DNA of 64,000 nt from JBBQYD01 sp942493075 (GTDB taxonomy: Bacteria > Verrucomicrobiota > Verrucomicrobiia > Limisphaerales > UBA8199): NCBI GenBank assembly GCA_942493075.1, contig OW818681.1:5208001-5272000 (forward strand), read 5' to 3'. Positions 26,581 to 32,527 of the stretch are shown here, piece by piece. Under the pieces are notes generated by a model. That model was given only the letters and a program-made list of their open reading frames with translations. It did not search any database and had not been told where the DNA came from. The translations under genes were made by a program, and so were the position numbers. Position 1 is the first letter of the stretch, and each line of letters starts with the position of its first letter.

Positions 26581-26928
26581 ATGCGTATCACGGATAAAGA
26601 TGCAATGGTTTTTCCCATAAAGCCTGTTGTTCCCAATGAGCCCGTGACGTTGACTCCGGAGCAGATCGCGGAGTTGAATCAAAAGCTCTCGACCATGCGG
26701 CACGATGTTAATGGGGCACTGGCTGTTATCGTCGCCACCATGGAGCTGCTGCGCATGAAACCGCAGGAAGCCGGCCGTTTCCTTGCCTCACTGGGCGAGC
26801 AACCCCTTCGCATCGAGACGTGCGTCAAAGCCTTTTCAGCCGAGTTCGAGAAAACCCTTGGTATCCGACGTCCGGCCACCCTCCCCCCGAGTTCAGGACA
26901 GACCTTCCAGATCCGTCCGCAGGCCTAA
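26581..26928 (+). CDS. Small protein with a histidine-kinase DHp-like helix, no ATPase domain
   Basis: A 115-residue cytoplasmic protein. Its centre, LNQKLSTMRHDVNGALAVIV followed by ATMELLRMKP, resembles the H-box helix of histidine kinases (the HDLRNPL-type pattern), with a His at about residue 41. There is no room for a catalytic ATPase domain. It could be a phosphotransfer protein or a degenerate kinase core, but this rests on one motif. The neighbours, rpsU divergent and the RHS island downstream, give no functional hint. Confidence 0.5.
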   Translation: MRITDKDAMVFPIKPVVPNEPVTLTPEQIAELNQKLSTMRHDVNGALAVIVATMELLRMKPQEAGRFLASLGEQPLRIETCVKAFSAEFEKTLGIRRPATLPPSSGQTFQIRPQA

Positions 26929-27026
26929 GTCTGGGATAAGCATTAGCGCAACCAGAAGGGTTGCCAAAAAGTAGCCGGAGCGTCGGAGCGAAGCGCAGAC
27001 CTCCGGTCACAATCCGAATGGAATCA

Positions 27027-27045
27027 GCACCCCGATGAGGGGTGC
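27027..27045. repeat. Small palindrome GCACCCC-GATGA-GGGGTGC, copy 1
   Basis: A perfect 7-bp stem with loop GATGA, embedded in CAGCACCCCGATGAGGGG. The identical 24-base core context recurs at 34708-34731, on the other side of the RHS island. Confidence 0.75.
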
Positions 27046-27136
27046 CAGAATCTTCGTTCCCTTCGCTCCCTCGCTGTTCCATTCGTGTTGGGAAATCCGA
27101 AAAGTTCGTCCCTTGTCCGAAGCCTGCCCTCAAAAT

Positions 27137-27224
27137 CTTGGCGTCTTCGCGTCTCTGCGTGATAACAATTTATCGTTTCCGTCTCTGGAACTCCTGCCGC
27201 GGTCCAGTGCCCGTCCGGGCAATC
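27137..27224. repeat. Direct repeat flanking the RHS island, left copy
   Basis: About 88 bases beginning CTTGGCGTCTTCGCGTCTCT and ending near the RHS-like CAGTGCCCGTCC stretch. It matches 35353-35440 in the same orientation with only scattered differences. The stretch 27172-27203 is identical to 35389-35420 over 32 bases. The last third equals the RHS coding block ARTSTGP(Q)Q found in the gene at 30877-32088. The first third resembles a dispersed sequence often found in these genomes. Confidence 0.75.
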
Positions 27225-27577
27225 ATGCTGACAAGCCGGTTTTCGGCATAGTGCGCGCCATTAAGGCTTCGACTTGGGCGGCGACCCAACAGATTGTGTG
27301 GAACAGATATCATGTGCATTCCGGTGATTAAGTGATCAGGGAGCCATAATGGGTAGAAACACCCCATAAGAAACGCATTGAGCTCACTCACCAAAAGAGA
27401 ATCACTGGGTAATTCACGAACCGGCAAGAGAATGCAGCAATTATCAATACCGATGCTCCTGAGGAGACCCGCAGTGTATCGTGTGACGACAACATAATAG
27501 CCTATGTATATGACAAGCCCACAACCAACGACGACCTTGATCACACGCTTGTGGTCTCTAATCCATGTCCATTTCAT
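27170..27577 (-). CDS. Hypothetical protein with N-terminal membrane segment and RHS-derived tail
   Basis: A 135-residue frame from the ATG at 27577. One membrane segment spans about residues 11-31 (VIKVVVGCGLVIYIGYYVVV), after a basic N-terminus. The last 35 residues (NGAHYAENRLVSMIARTGTG, then PRQEFQRRKR) match the repeat block seen in RHS2 as MRRMVARTSTGPQQRLDF, so the gene's 3' end seems to have been fused to an RHS fragment by recombination. Its ATG overlaps the upstream stop as TGATG, suggesting coupled translation. It may be part of an immunity module, with only weak evidence. Confidence 0.4.
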   Translation of the reverse strand: MKWTWIRDHKRVIKVVVGCGLVIYIGYYVVVTRYTAGLLRSIGIDNCCILLPVRELPSDSLLVSELNAFLMGCFYPLWLPDHLITGMHMISVPHNLLGRRPSRSLNGAHYAENRLVSMIARTGTGPRQEFQRRKR

Positions 27578-27873
27578 CAATAAGCTCCTGGCGACTCATC
27601 ATTGAGAACCTCGTTCTTAAGCGTGAACAGATCCTTGTCACCTGAATCGAGGGCAACACTGAGCTCTAAGGCAACTTGCACGAACATTTTCCAGCGGAAT
27701 CCATCTACCCTAAACTCTTTTCTGCAACACACCGGAACGTGTGCCTCAATCCCTGGGCGAGCAGAAGAAAAAGCCATCTGTGGCGACGCGAATATAATTG
27801 GTACCCCGGCTGTATTTCTCGGCAAAGCTCTCAGGTCCGACACAAAGACCCCAACCTCGCCCTTTGTAACCAA
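27577..27873 (-). CDS. Hypothetical frame, possibly the displaced 3' part of the membrane protein upstream
   Basis: A 98-codon frame overlapping the end of the membrane protein gene at 27746-28384 in the +1 frame. The part beyond the overlap (HVPVCCRKEFRVDGFRWKMF onward to LNDESPGAY) reads like ordinary protein, whereas the first 40 residues are probably a shadow of the other frame. A one-base insertion, for example in or near the A5 run at 27768-27772, would explain a single original protein of about 270 residues. Its stop overlaps the next start (TGATG). Confidence 0.35.
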   Translation of the reverse strand: MVTKGEVGVFVSDLRALPRNTAGVPIIFASPQMAFSSARPGIEAHVPVCCRKEFRVDGFRWKMFVQVALELSVALDSGDKDLFTLKNEVLNDESPGAY

Positions 27874-28384
27874 ATAGAATTTCAGCAGTCAGGCCACTAT
27901 ACTCTGACGAAGTAATGATGTTGCCGAAGGCACCGCTATAATCCGTCCCGGAGCCAATAGACCGTAAGGTCTCAGGTGGAACCATCGTTGCAGAGGCGGA
28001 GGTCACGCCACTCTGCGCGATCTCCGTTCCGAATTTCCTAAGTTCTGAAACCATTTCAGACCATTCTTTCGGAGATATCGCCCTCATCTTCCAAAGCGCA
28101 AATCTTTCGTCGGACTGCCGCCAGCAAACCACGACAATCACGAGGGCAGCTACAGACAACCAGCTCCGCCAAAGGACGTTTGCCAGAGAAACTGGTCGCC
28201 TCAGAATCCGAAGCTGAAGGTACGCTCCCAACAATACAGCAAGCAGAGATAGCCAATAGGAGGCAAGCTCAGCTACCACACTTATCACCAAATTGGCGGA
28301 GAACCATGCAGCCGCAAATGACCATGCGATGGCCACCGCCATGAGGGAAGTTCCGCCCCAGGATACTATGAGTTGCTTATTCAT
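27746..28384 (-). CDS. Multi-pass membrane protein, candidate immunity protein for the RHS3 tip
   Basis: A 212-residue protein with three to four hydrophobic segments (about residues 8-28, 30-57 and 72-90) and a soluble C-terminal half (MRAISPKEWSEMVSELRKFG onward). It begins 31 bases after the stop of the RHS3 gene on the same strand, the position expected for an immunity gene. Membrane-spanning immunity proteins usually counter toxins that act on membranes or the envelope. The frame ends at FFFCSPRD, but the sequence appears to continue in the +1 frame (27577-27745), so the gene may be frameshifted. No family was recognised. Confidence 0.55.
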   Translation of the reverse strand: MNKQLIVSWGGTSLMAVAIAWSFAAAWFSANLVISVVAELASYWLSLLAVLLGAYLQLRILRRPVSLANVLWRSWLSVAALVIVVVCWRQSDERFALWKMRAISPKEWSEMVSELRKFGTEIAQSGVTSASATMVPPETLRSIGSGTDYSGAFGNIITSSEYSGLTAEILFGYKGRGWGLCVGPESFAEKYSRGTNYIRVATDGFFFCSPRD

Positions 28385-28415
28385 GTATGGATGTGTCCGA
28401 TGCTAATAGTCCCTT

Positions 28416-29537
28416 CTACCACCCGGTCCACTTGAGTCCCATCCAGCGCCAATGGTGAATATCGAAGTTGGACTTCTTGGTGACCGGTTGACACTGAGGT
28501 GTCGAGGGGAACGCGGCCCAGGAAGGGAGATTATGACTAAGATCGCTCCCGTAACTTGCAAATGCCAGCTTCCTCAAAGCCGCCTGCGGATCATCCGCGC
28601 CTCGGATCGCGAGGCCTGATGCGAGTTGAAGCAATGCTGGCGTTCTAGGGTAGTCGGTGATCTGCATGCCCCACCCATACATAATGTAGTTTAGTTCATT
28701 GGGCCTGACGCACATCCCCTGAAATGTCACTGACTTGTCGCATACCTCACAACCGGGGATCACTGGGAAGGGGTTGACGTAGTCATAGTAGTCATAGAGA
28801 TATCGAATGTCCCAGCTTGCAAAGCTCAGAATTCCGAACATACTCCAAGTGGCCTCCCATCTCCGAAACGCGTTAGCGTTAGCAAAAGTATCAGCGATAT
28901 CTTGGAGAGTTAGGAACACCTGCGATGTAACATCCTTGCCACACTCACAACTCGGAGCAGTAGGAGGAGGTTCGCACAGGCCGAAGAGATCGATATCGTT
29001 AAGACTATTGTTGCGTAAAAATACCTGTAAGTTACCCGCTTCGCGCATTCGAATGGGCAAGCGACTAGCTAGCCTTGCTTTACCTGATCTGATCGATTCA
29101 AAGCCCACCTCATGTATCGGATCTCTGCTCTTCCACCGGCCGATGCTGGGCGTGTAATCCCGGAACAGGTATTTGCGGTCGCCAGTAACGCTGTCTTCGA
29201 ACATGGTGCTGAAACGCAGGGGCATCAGGCTGGCAAGCGGGCCAGTGACACGAATAGGCTCGGAAAACGGTCCGTATTCGTAAGCTGCGCTCTCCACTCC
29301 ATCGGCGGCGTTATGCAAGGCAACCACGTTCCCATTGCCATCATAAGAAACGCAATGAGTTGAAGGTTGAGAGTTGAAAGTTGAAAGCCCGAAGTTGACG
29401 GCGAGAACACCGCCCGCCGTCGCTTCGCTATGGCGCGGCAGGCCAACACCGCCGGCGCCTTGAATGGACCCTGGCATATCGCTCCCGCGCATGAATGATG
29501 CTACAACGCCATTGGTATGGTCGAGAATTGCAGACAT
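28416..29537 (-). CDS. RHS 3' fragment with unknown C-terminal tip (RHS3, orphan toxin module)
   Basis: A 373-residue frame. Residues 1-150 are the end of an RHS core and are close to RHS1: AILDHTNGVVASFMRGSD, VSYDGNGNVVALHNAADG, YEYGPFSEPIRVTGPLASLM, SIGRWKSRDPI. Then comes an extra segment of about 22 residues (FESIRSGKARLASRLPIRMR) and the usual NDIDLFGL end of the core. The tip (about 190 residues) has conserved-looking Cys pairs (SCECGKDV, GCEVCDKSV, MCVRPNELNYIMYGWGM) and ends FDIHHWRWMGLKWTGW; I do not recognise it. The ATG directly abuts the previous gene's TAG (TAGATG). It has no signal peptide, PAAR or N-terminal region. A membrane protein gene follows. Confidence 0.7.
   Translation of the reverse strand: MSAILDHTNGVVASFMRGSDMPGSIQGAGGVGLPRHSEATAGGVLAVNFGLSTFNSQPSTHCVSYDGNGNVVALHNAADGVESAAYEYGPFSEPIRVTGPLASLMPLRFSTMFEDSVTGDRKYLFRDYTPSIGRWKSRDPIHEVGFESIRSGKARLASRLPIRMREAGNLQVFLRNNSLNDIDLFGLCEPPPTAPSCECGKDVTSQVFLTLQDIADTFANANAFRRWEATWSMFGILSFASWDIRYLYDYYDYVNPFPVIPGCEVCDKSVTFQGMCVRPNELNYIMYGWGMQITDYPRTPALLQLASGLAIRGADDPQAALRKLAFASYGSDLSHNLPSWAAFPSTPQCQPVTKKSNFDIHHWRWMGLKWTGW
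29359..29387. repeat. GTTGARRGTTGA-type repeat inside RHS3
   Basis: Three to four GTTGA(A/G)(A/G) units on the plus strand, read in frame on the minus strand as LSTFNSQPST. It sits just before VSYDGNGNVV, at the same protein position as in RHS1 and RHS2. Confidence 0.8.
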
Positions 29538-30227
29538 CTATCGAGAGATCACCGTTCCACTGTCTTGTTCTACAGCGCGGACACTTTGGCGCTGCTTCAA
29601 CTCTTCATACTTTTTCGCCAGTTCACTAAGTCGCTCGACCGAGTATTCCTTAACAGGAGCTTTTACGAAAGACTCCCGAAGGTCACCCACCTTGGCATAT
29701 AGCTTGATCAGCTCAAGCCTGATGTACTTTGACTCGAGTATTAGCCAGAGCCTATCCCCCCGTTTTTCAGCGGTGTACTTGAACTCAAAATTGGTGGGCG
29801 CTGACCCGTACCAAATGCGATCCCGCCCCATCCTCACAGGTCCCTCAGAAGACATCGGCGCAAGCACTTCCTTGAAAGGTCCCGTATCATCGACGTATCG
29901 AACGAGAAACTCCGCCGCTATGGGCCTCAGCTCCGGATCATCAGCCAAATCAAGAGTCAGCTTGTCATCAGCATACGGGAGGTAGACGTTGAAATAGTCC
30001 AAGGAATCCTCGCCCCTGCCACCTAGCAACTGCTCCTGCTTCGCAAAATACTGCCTTGTAACGCACCTCCATCTTCCCACAAGCCATTCCAGGTCGTCTG
30101 TGTTCTTGATCTTTGAGGAGCCGAAATCGTCGTCACGATCTTTGGTGGAATGTGTAGAACCGCCTCCAGTGGTGCTCACGATTCCGCACAGCAGCAAAAC
30201 TACGCCGATTAAAATCGTATTTCTCAT
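29538..30227 (-). CDS. Secreted hypothetical protein, candidate immunity or partner protein
   Basis: A 229-residue protein starting at the ATG at 30227, giving a leader MRNTILIGVVLLLCGIVSTT with a possible cleavage after it; an upstream in-frame extension lacks leader features. The mature part is charged and globular: DDLEWLVGRWRCVTRQYFAK, LPYADDKLTLDLADD, FEFKYTAEKRGDRLWLILES and a C-terminal coiled-coil-like helix (ERLSELAKKYEELKQRQSV). The LVGRW start followed by beta strands recalls lipocalin/DUF-type beta-barrel proteins, but weakly. It lies between two RHS modules, and its TAG stop is fused to the RHS3 ATG. Confidence 0.55.
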   Translation of the reverse strand: MRNTILIGVVLLLCGIVSTTGGGSTHSTKDRDDDFGSSKIKNTDDLEWLVGRWRCVTRQYFAKQEQLLGGRGEDSLDYFNVYLPYADDKLTLDLADDPELRPIAAEFLVRYVDDTGPFKEVLAPMSSEGPVRMGRDRIWYGSAPTNFEFKYTAEKRGDRLWLILESKYIRLELIKLYAKVGDLRESFVKAPVKEYSVERLSELAKKYEELKQRQSVRAVEQDSGTVISR

Positions 30228-30341
30228 GATCAGGTCATTCAATGTGCAGAGGTAAGGGCCAAATCCGCAGATGGGGGCATGTGCGGTTCGTGGCACCCAT
30301 ACGATCTTGTTTTCCCGCCTTCCAAACCGATGAACACCCGC

Positions 30342-30860
30342 TCATTGCAAAACGCTTACCTTTACTATATTGGACGTGATACTTTGCTTTGTTCCTGGGA
30401 TATATCCATCAAGGGAGACATTATAGTAAGTATTCGTGCCCGCGTGCCTTGCGGCCCCTAGGCTTAGTTCCGGATTCGCCAAGACGTTCGTGGTTCGGCC
30501 AACCGGCAAAACAAAAGGGAGAGGAACAGCAGAATAACCAGAGTGGTGCCAGACGACCGACCTCCGTATGATTACATCACCGTCAGGCTCCCTTACTGTT
30601 AGGAACAACCAGGAAACAGGAGAACTATAAGTTGATTCCCAACTTATTGCTGCGCCGGTAAGGTTGTTCACCACAGCAACACAGTGGATATTCAGAAGAT
30701 TTGTTCTCACTTCCCCAGTGTTCAAAAGTTTCAAGGTGGCTGACCCCGCCCATGCCTCCATGATGGTGACAGTTACATTGGTCCTGTTTTGCCCGGCAAC
30801 ACTGACCGAGATGAGCATTAAGCTTGTCACGAAGCCAACTATAGAGATCCGGATGGTCAT
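30342..30860 (-). CDS. Secreted protein, candidate immunity protein for the RHS2 tip
   Basis: A 172-residue protein from the ATG at 30860, 16 bases after the RHS2 stop. The leader MTIRISIVGFVTSLMLISVS is followed by VAGQN, a plausible cleavage site. The mature part is beta-rich (TNVTVTIMEAWAGSATLKLL, VSWLFLTVREPDGDVIIRRS, NVSLDGYIPG), suggesting an immunoglobulin-like or sandwich fold. No known family was recognised. Position after a toxin-like tip and export to the periplasm fit an immunity role against an envelope-acting toxin. Confidence 0.55.
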   Translation of the reverse strand: MTIRISIVGFVTSLMLISVSVAGQNRTNVTVTIMEAWAGSATLKLLNTGEVRTNLLNIHCVAVVNNLTGAAISWESTYSSPVSWLFLTVREPDGDVIIRRSVVWHHSGYSAVPLPFVLPVGRTTNVLANPELSLGAARHAGTNTYYNVSLDGYIPGTKQSITSNIVKVSVLQ

Positions 30861-30876
30861 AACCTTGCAGCAGTAG

Positions 30877-32088
30877 TCAGTTCCCTGCCTCGTGTGCGCC
30901 CGGTTCGGCGCAACAGCCAAGCTTCAGATCCTTTAGCCGGATATAACATTTGTAATCCCCATACATGTCAGCTGTTGAGGAGAAGGATCTGTCAGCAAGA
31001 GCACCAGACGGACCATATTTAGAGGCAACCTGGCTTGCGTCCTCATCGAATTTCGTCCCTTGGTGGACAACGGAGGTGATCTTCCCGCTGTGGGATACCC
31101 AACCGTCCTTAGATTCACCGAATAAGGCGATCCCGCCGTTCGCCATTCCGCAGCATACCCTGACCCAGAGATCGTCACGGATAATGGTCAAAACATCCTT
31201 GTCGAATATGGAATAGGGACCGTCCGGTGCGCTATACCCATCGAACGTATATCCATGACAATTGTAGGTCTCTCTATTGTATGGGACAAAAGCAGTGAGT
31301 TTTGTGTTCCTATCCGTCGTCACCCTAACTAGTCGACCCTTCACTTTCGCAAACGGCTCTCCTTCGCCGATATCTTCATTAGGAAACCATACCATAAGAC
31401 CTCCATAGTCGATCATTTGAACTGGTTCGTTAAGGCAGAAACGATACTCATGGCCCTGTTCCTCTGATCGCTGCTCTCGCAGTAAAGTGAGCGGAAACAT
31501 CCGCCGAAACGCCGCCTCATCTGCCGGATCCCTACTCAACCACCTGCCGGTGCCCGAGTTGTAATACCGGTAGCCGTAGTAAAGCAGGTCCGTCTCATCA
31601 TCCTGGCATTTGGTCGAGAAGCGGAAGGGATTGATCCCGCATGCGGGACCGGTCATGCGGACGACCTCACCGAAGGGGCCGTATTCATATCGAGCGGTCT
31701 CGGAGCTGTCGGTGGTGTTGAACAGACCTACCACGTTCCCGTTGCCATCGAATGAAACGAGGTGGGTCGAAGGTTGAGAGTTGAGGGTTGAGATATCATT
31801 TACCCACAACAACCCGCCGACTCCCCCGGCGCCTTGGAGAGAACCGGAGAGATCGAGACCCCAGGCGAAGGAATTAACAATGTTGAATGAAGAGTTGAGA
31901 GTGGCGATCAGGTTCCAGCCGTCATAGGCGAAGAGCCGATCTACGCTCGATGCGCCTGTCCCTTCCGTGTTGTTCCACACTTTCTTCATGATGCGCCGTG
32001 CGCGCCAGTCATATCCGAAATCCAACCGTTGCTGCGGTCCAGTGCTCGTCCTGGCAACCATGCGCCGCATCACTTCACCGTTCGGCAT
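30877..32088 (-). CDS. RHS 3' fragment with Cys/His peptidase-like tip (RHS2, orphan toxin module)
   Basis: A 403-residue frame from the ATG at 32088 (a GTG one codon earlier is possible). Residues 1-215 are RHS repeats and core end: RLFAYDGWNLIATLNSSF, VSFDGNGNVVGLF, YEYGPFGEVVRMTGP, YYGYRYYNSGTGRWLSRDP, NEPVQMIDYGG. The tip of about 190 residues has RETYNCHGYTFDG (Cys about 267), DGWVSHSGKI (His about 323) and ASKYGPSGALAD. The NCHGY...SHSGK...KYG spacing recalls papain-fold (NlpC/P60- or DUF7689-like) peptidases, which would attack peptidoglycan or protein. The assignment rests on these motifs only. The ATG overlaps the preceding lipoprotein's stop (TGATG). It lacks any secretion N-terminus. 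Confidence 0.7.
   Translation of the reverse strand: MPNGEVMRRMVARTSTGPQQRLDFGYDWRARRIMKKVWNNTEGTGASSVDRLFAYDGWNLIATLNSSFNIVNSFAWGLDLSGSLQGAGGVGGLLWVNDISTLNSQPSTHLVSFDGNGNVVGLFNTTDSSETARYEYGPFGEVVRMTGPACGINPFRFSTKCQDDETDLLYYGYRYYNSGTGRWLSRDPADEAAFRRMFPLTLLREQRSEEQGHEYRFCLNEPVQMIDYGGLMVWFPNEDIGEGEPFAKVKGRLVRVTTDRNTKLTAFVPYNRETYNCHGYTFDGYSAPDGPYSIFDKDVLTIIRDDLWVRVCCGMANGGIALFGESKDGWVSHSGKITSVVHQGTKFDEDASQVASKYGPSGALADRSFSSTADMYGDYKCYIRLKDLKLGCCAEPGAHEAGN
31766..31792. repeat. GTTGARRGTTGA-type repeat inside RHS2
   Basis: GTCGAAGGTTGAGAGTTGAG followed by another unit on the plus strand, read in frame on the minus strand as ISTLNSQPST before HLVSFDGNGN. Confidence 0.8.
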
Positions 32089-32513
32089 CACTCAAGGAGT
32101 GTTACGCGCCATTTGTCGTCTCCGAGATACGTGAAGCGGAGTTTTCCCGATTTCATTGTTGCTGGGATGCCCAATTCCTCTCGTGTCCACGTCATCTCAC
32201 GCAAAGGTGTCCTGTTCACATAATTGCCACCCGGCCAACCTTCCACACCCCCATCCTCCCAGATAAGCTTGATTTTACTACCCGTTCGGACGGGCTCAAA
32301 GAATCCGCATCCTTTTACCGAGAGTGGTCCTTCGTCGGGCACTGGAGCCAAACGCCCAGGCGACGCCTCCGGTGGCAGTCCGGTGATCTCCGTAATCCAG
32401 ATCTCATTGCTACTCAAATTAAAGTAAACGAAATCGACCCGTGATCCGCCTCTGTTGCAGCCGGTCGAGAAGAGCACTAAGGCCATACAAACAACATAGA
32501 TTCTCAAAAGCAT
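32088..32513 (-). CDS. Lipoprotein, candidate immunity protein (Tli/DUF3304-like) for the RHS1 lipase tip
   Basis: A 141-residue lipoprotein from the ATG at 32513, 14 bases after the RHS1 stop. The leader MLLRIYVVCMALVLFSTGC ends in a good lipobox. The mature part reads VDFVYFNLSSNEIWITEITG, then KGCGFFEPVRTGSKIKLIWEDG. This N-S-x-I...GC-F...G-x-x-I-x-L-x-W layout resembles DUF3304 lipoproteins, which in proteobacteria are periplasmic inhibitors (Tli) of Tle phospholipase effectors. The likeness is by pattern only. Its TGA stop overlaps the RHS2 ATG, coupling the two modules. Confidence 0.65.
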   Translation of the reverse strand: MLLRIYVVCMALVLFSTGCNRGGSRVDFVYFNLSSNEIWITEITGLPPEASPGRLAPVPDEGPLSVKGCGFFEPVRTGSKIKLIWEDGGVEGWPGGNYVNRTPLREMTWTREELGIPATMKSGKLRFTYLGDDKWRVTLLE

Positions 32514-32527
32514 AAATAGGTTTGAAC

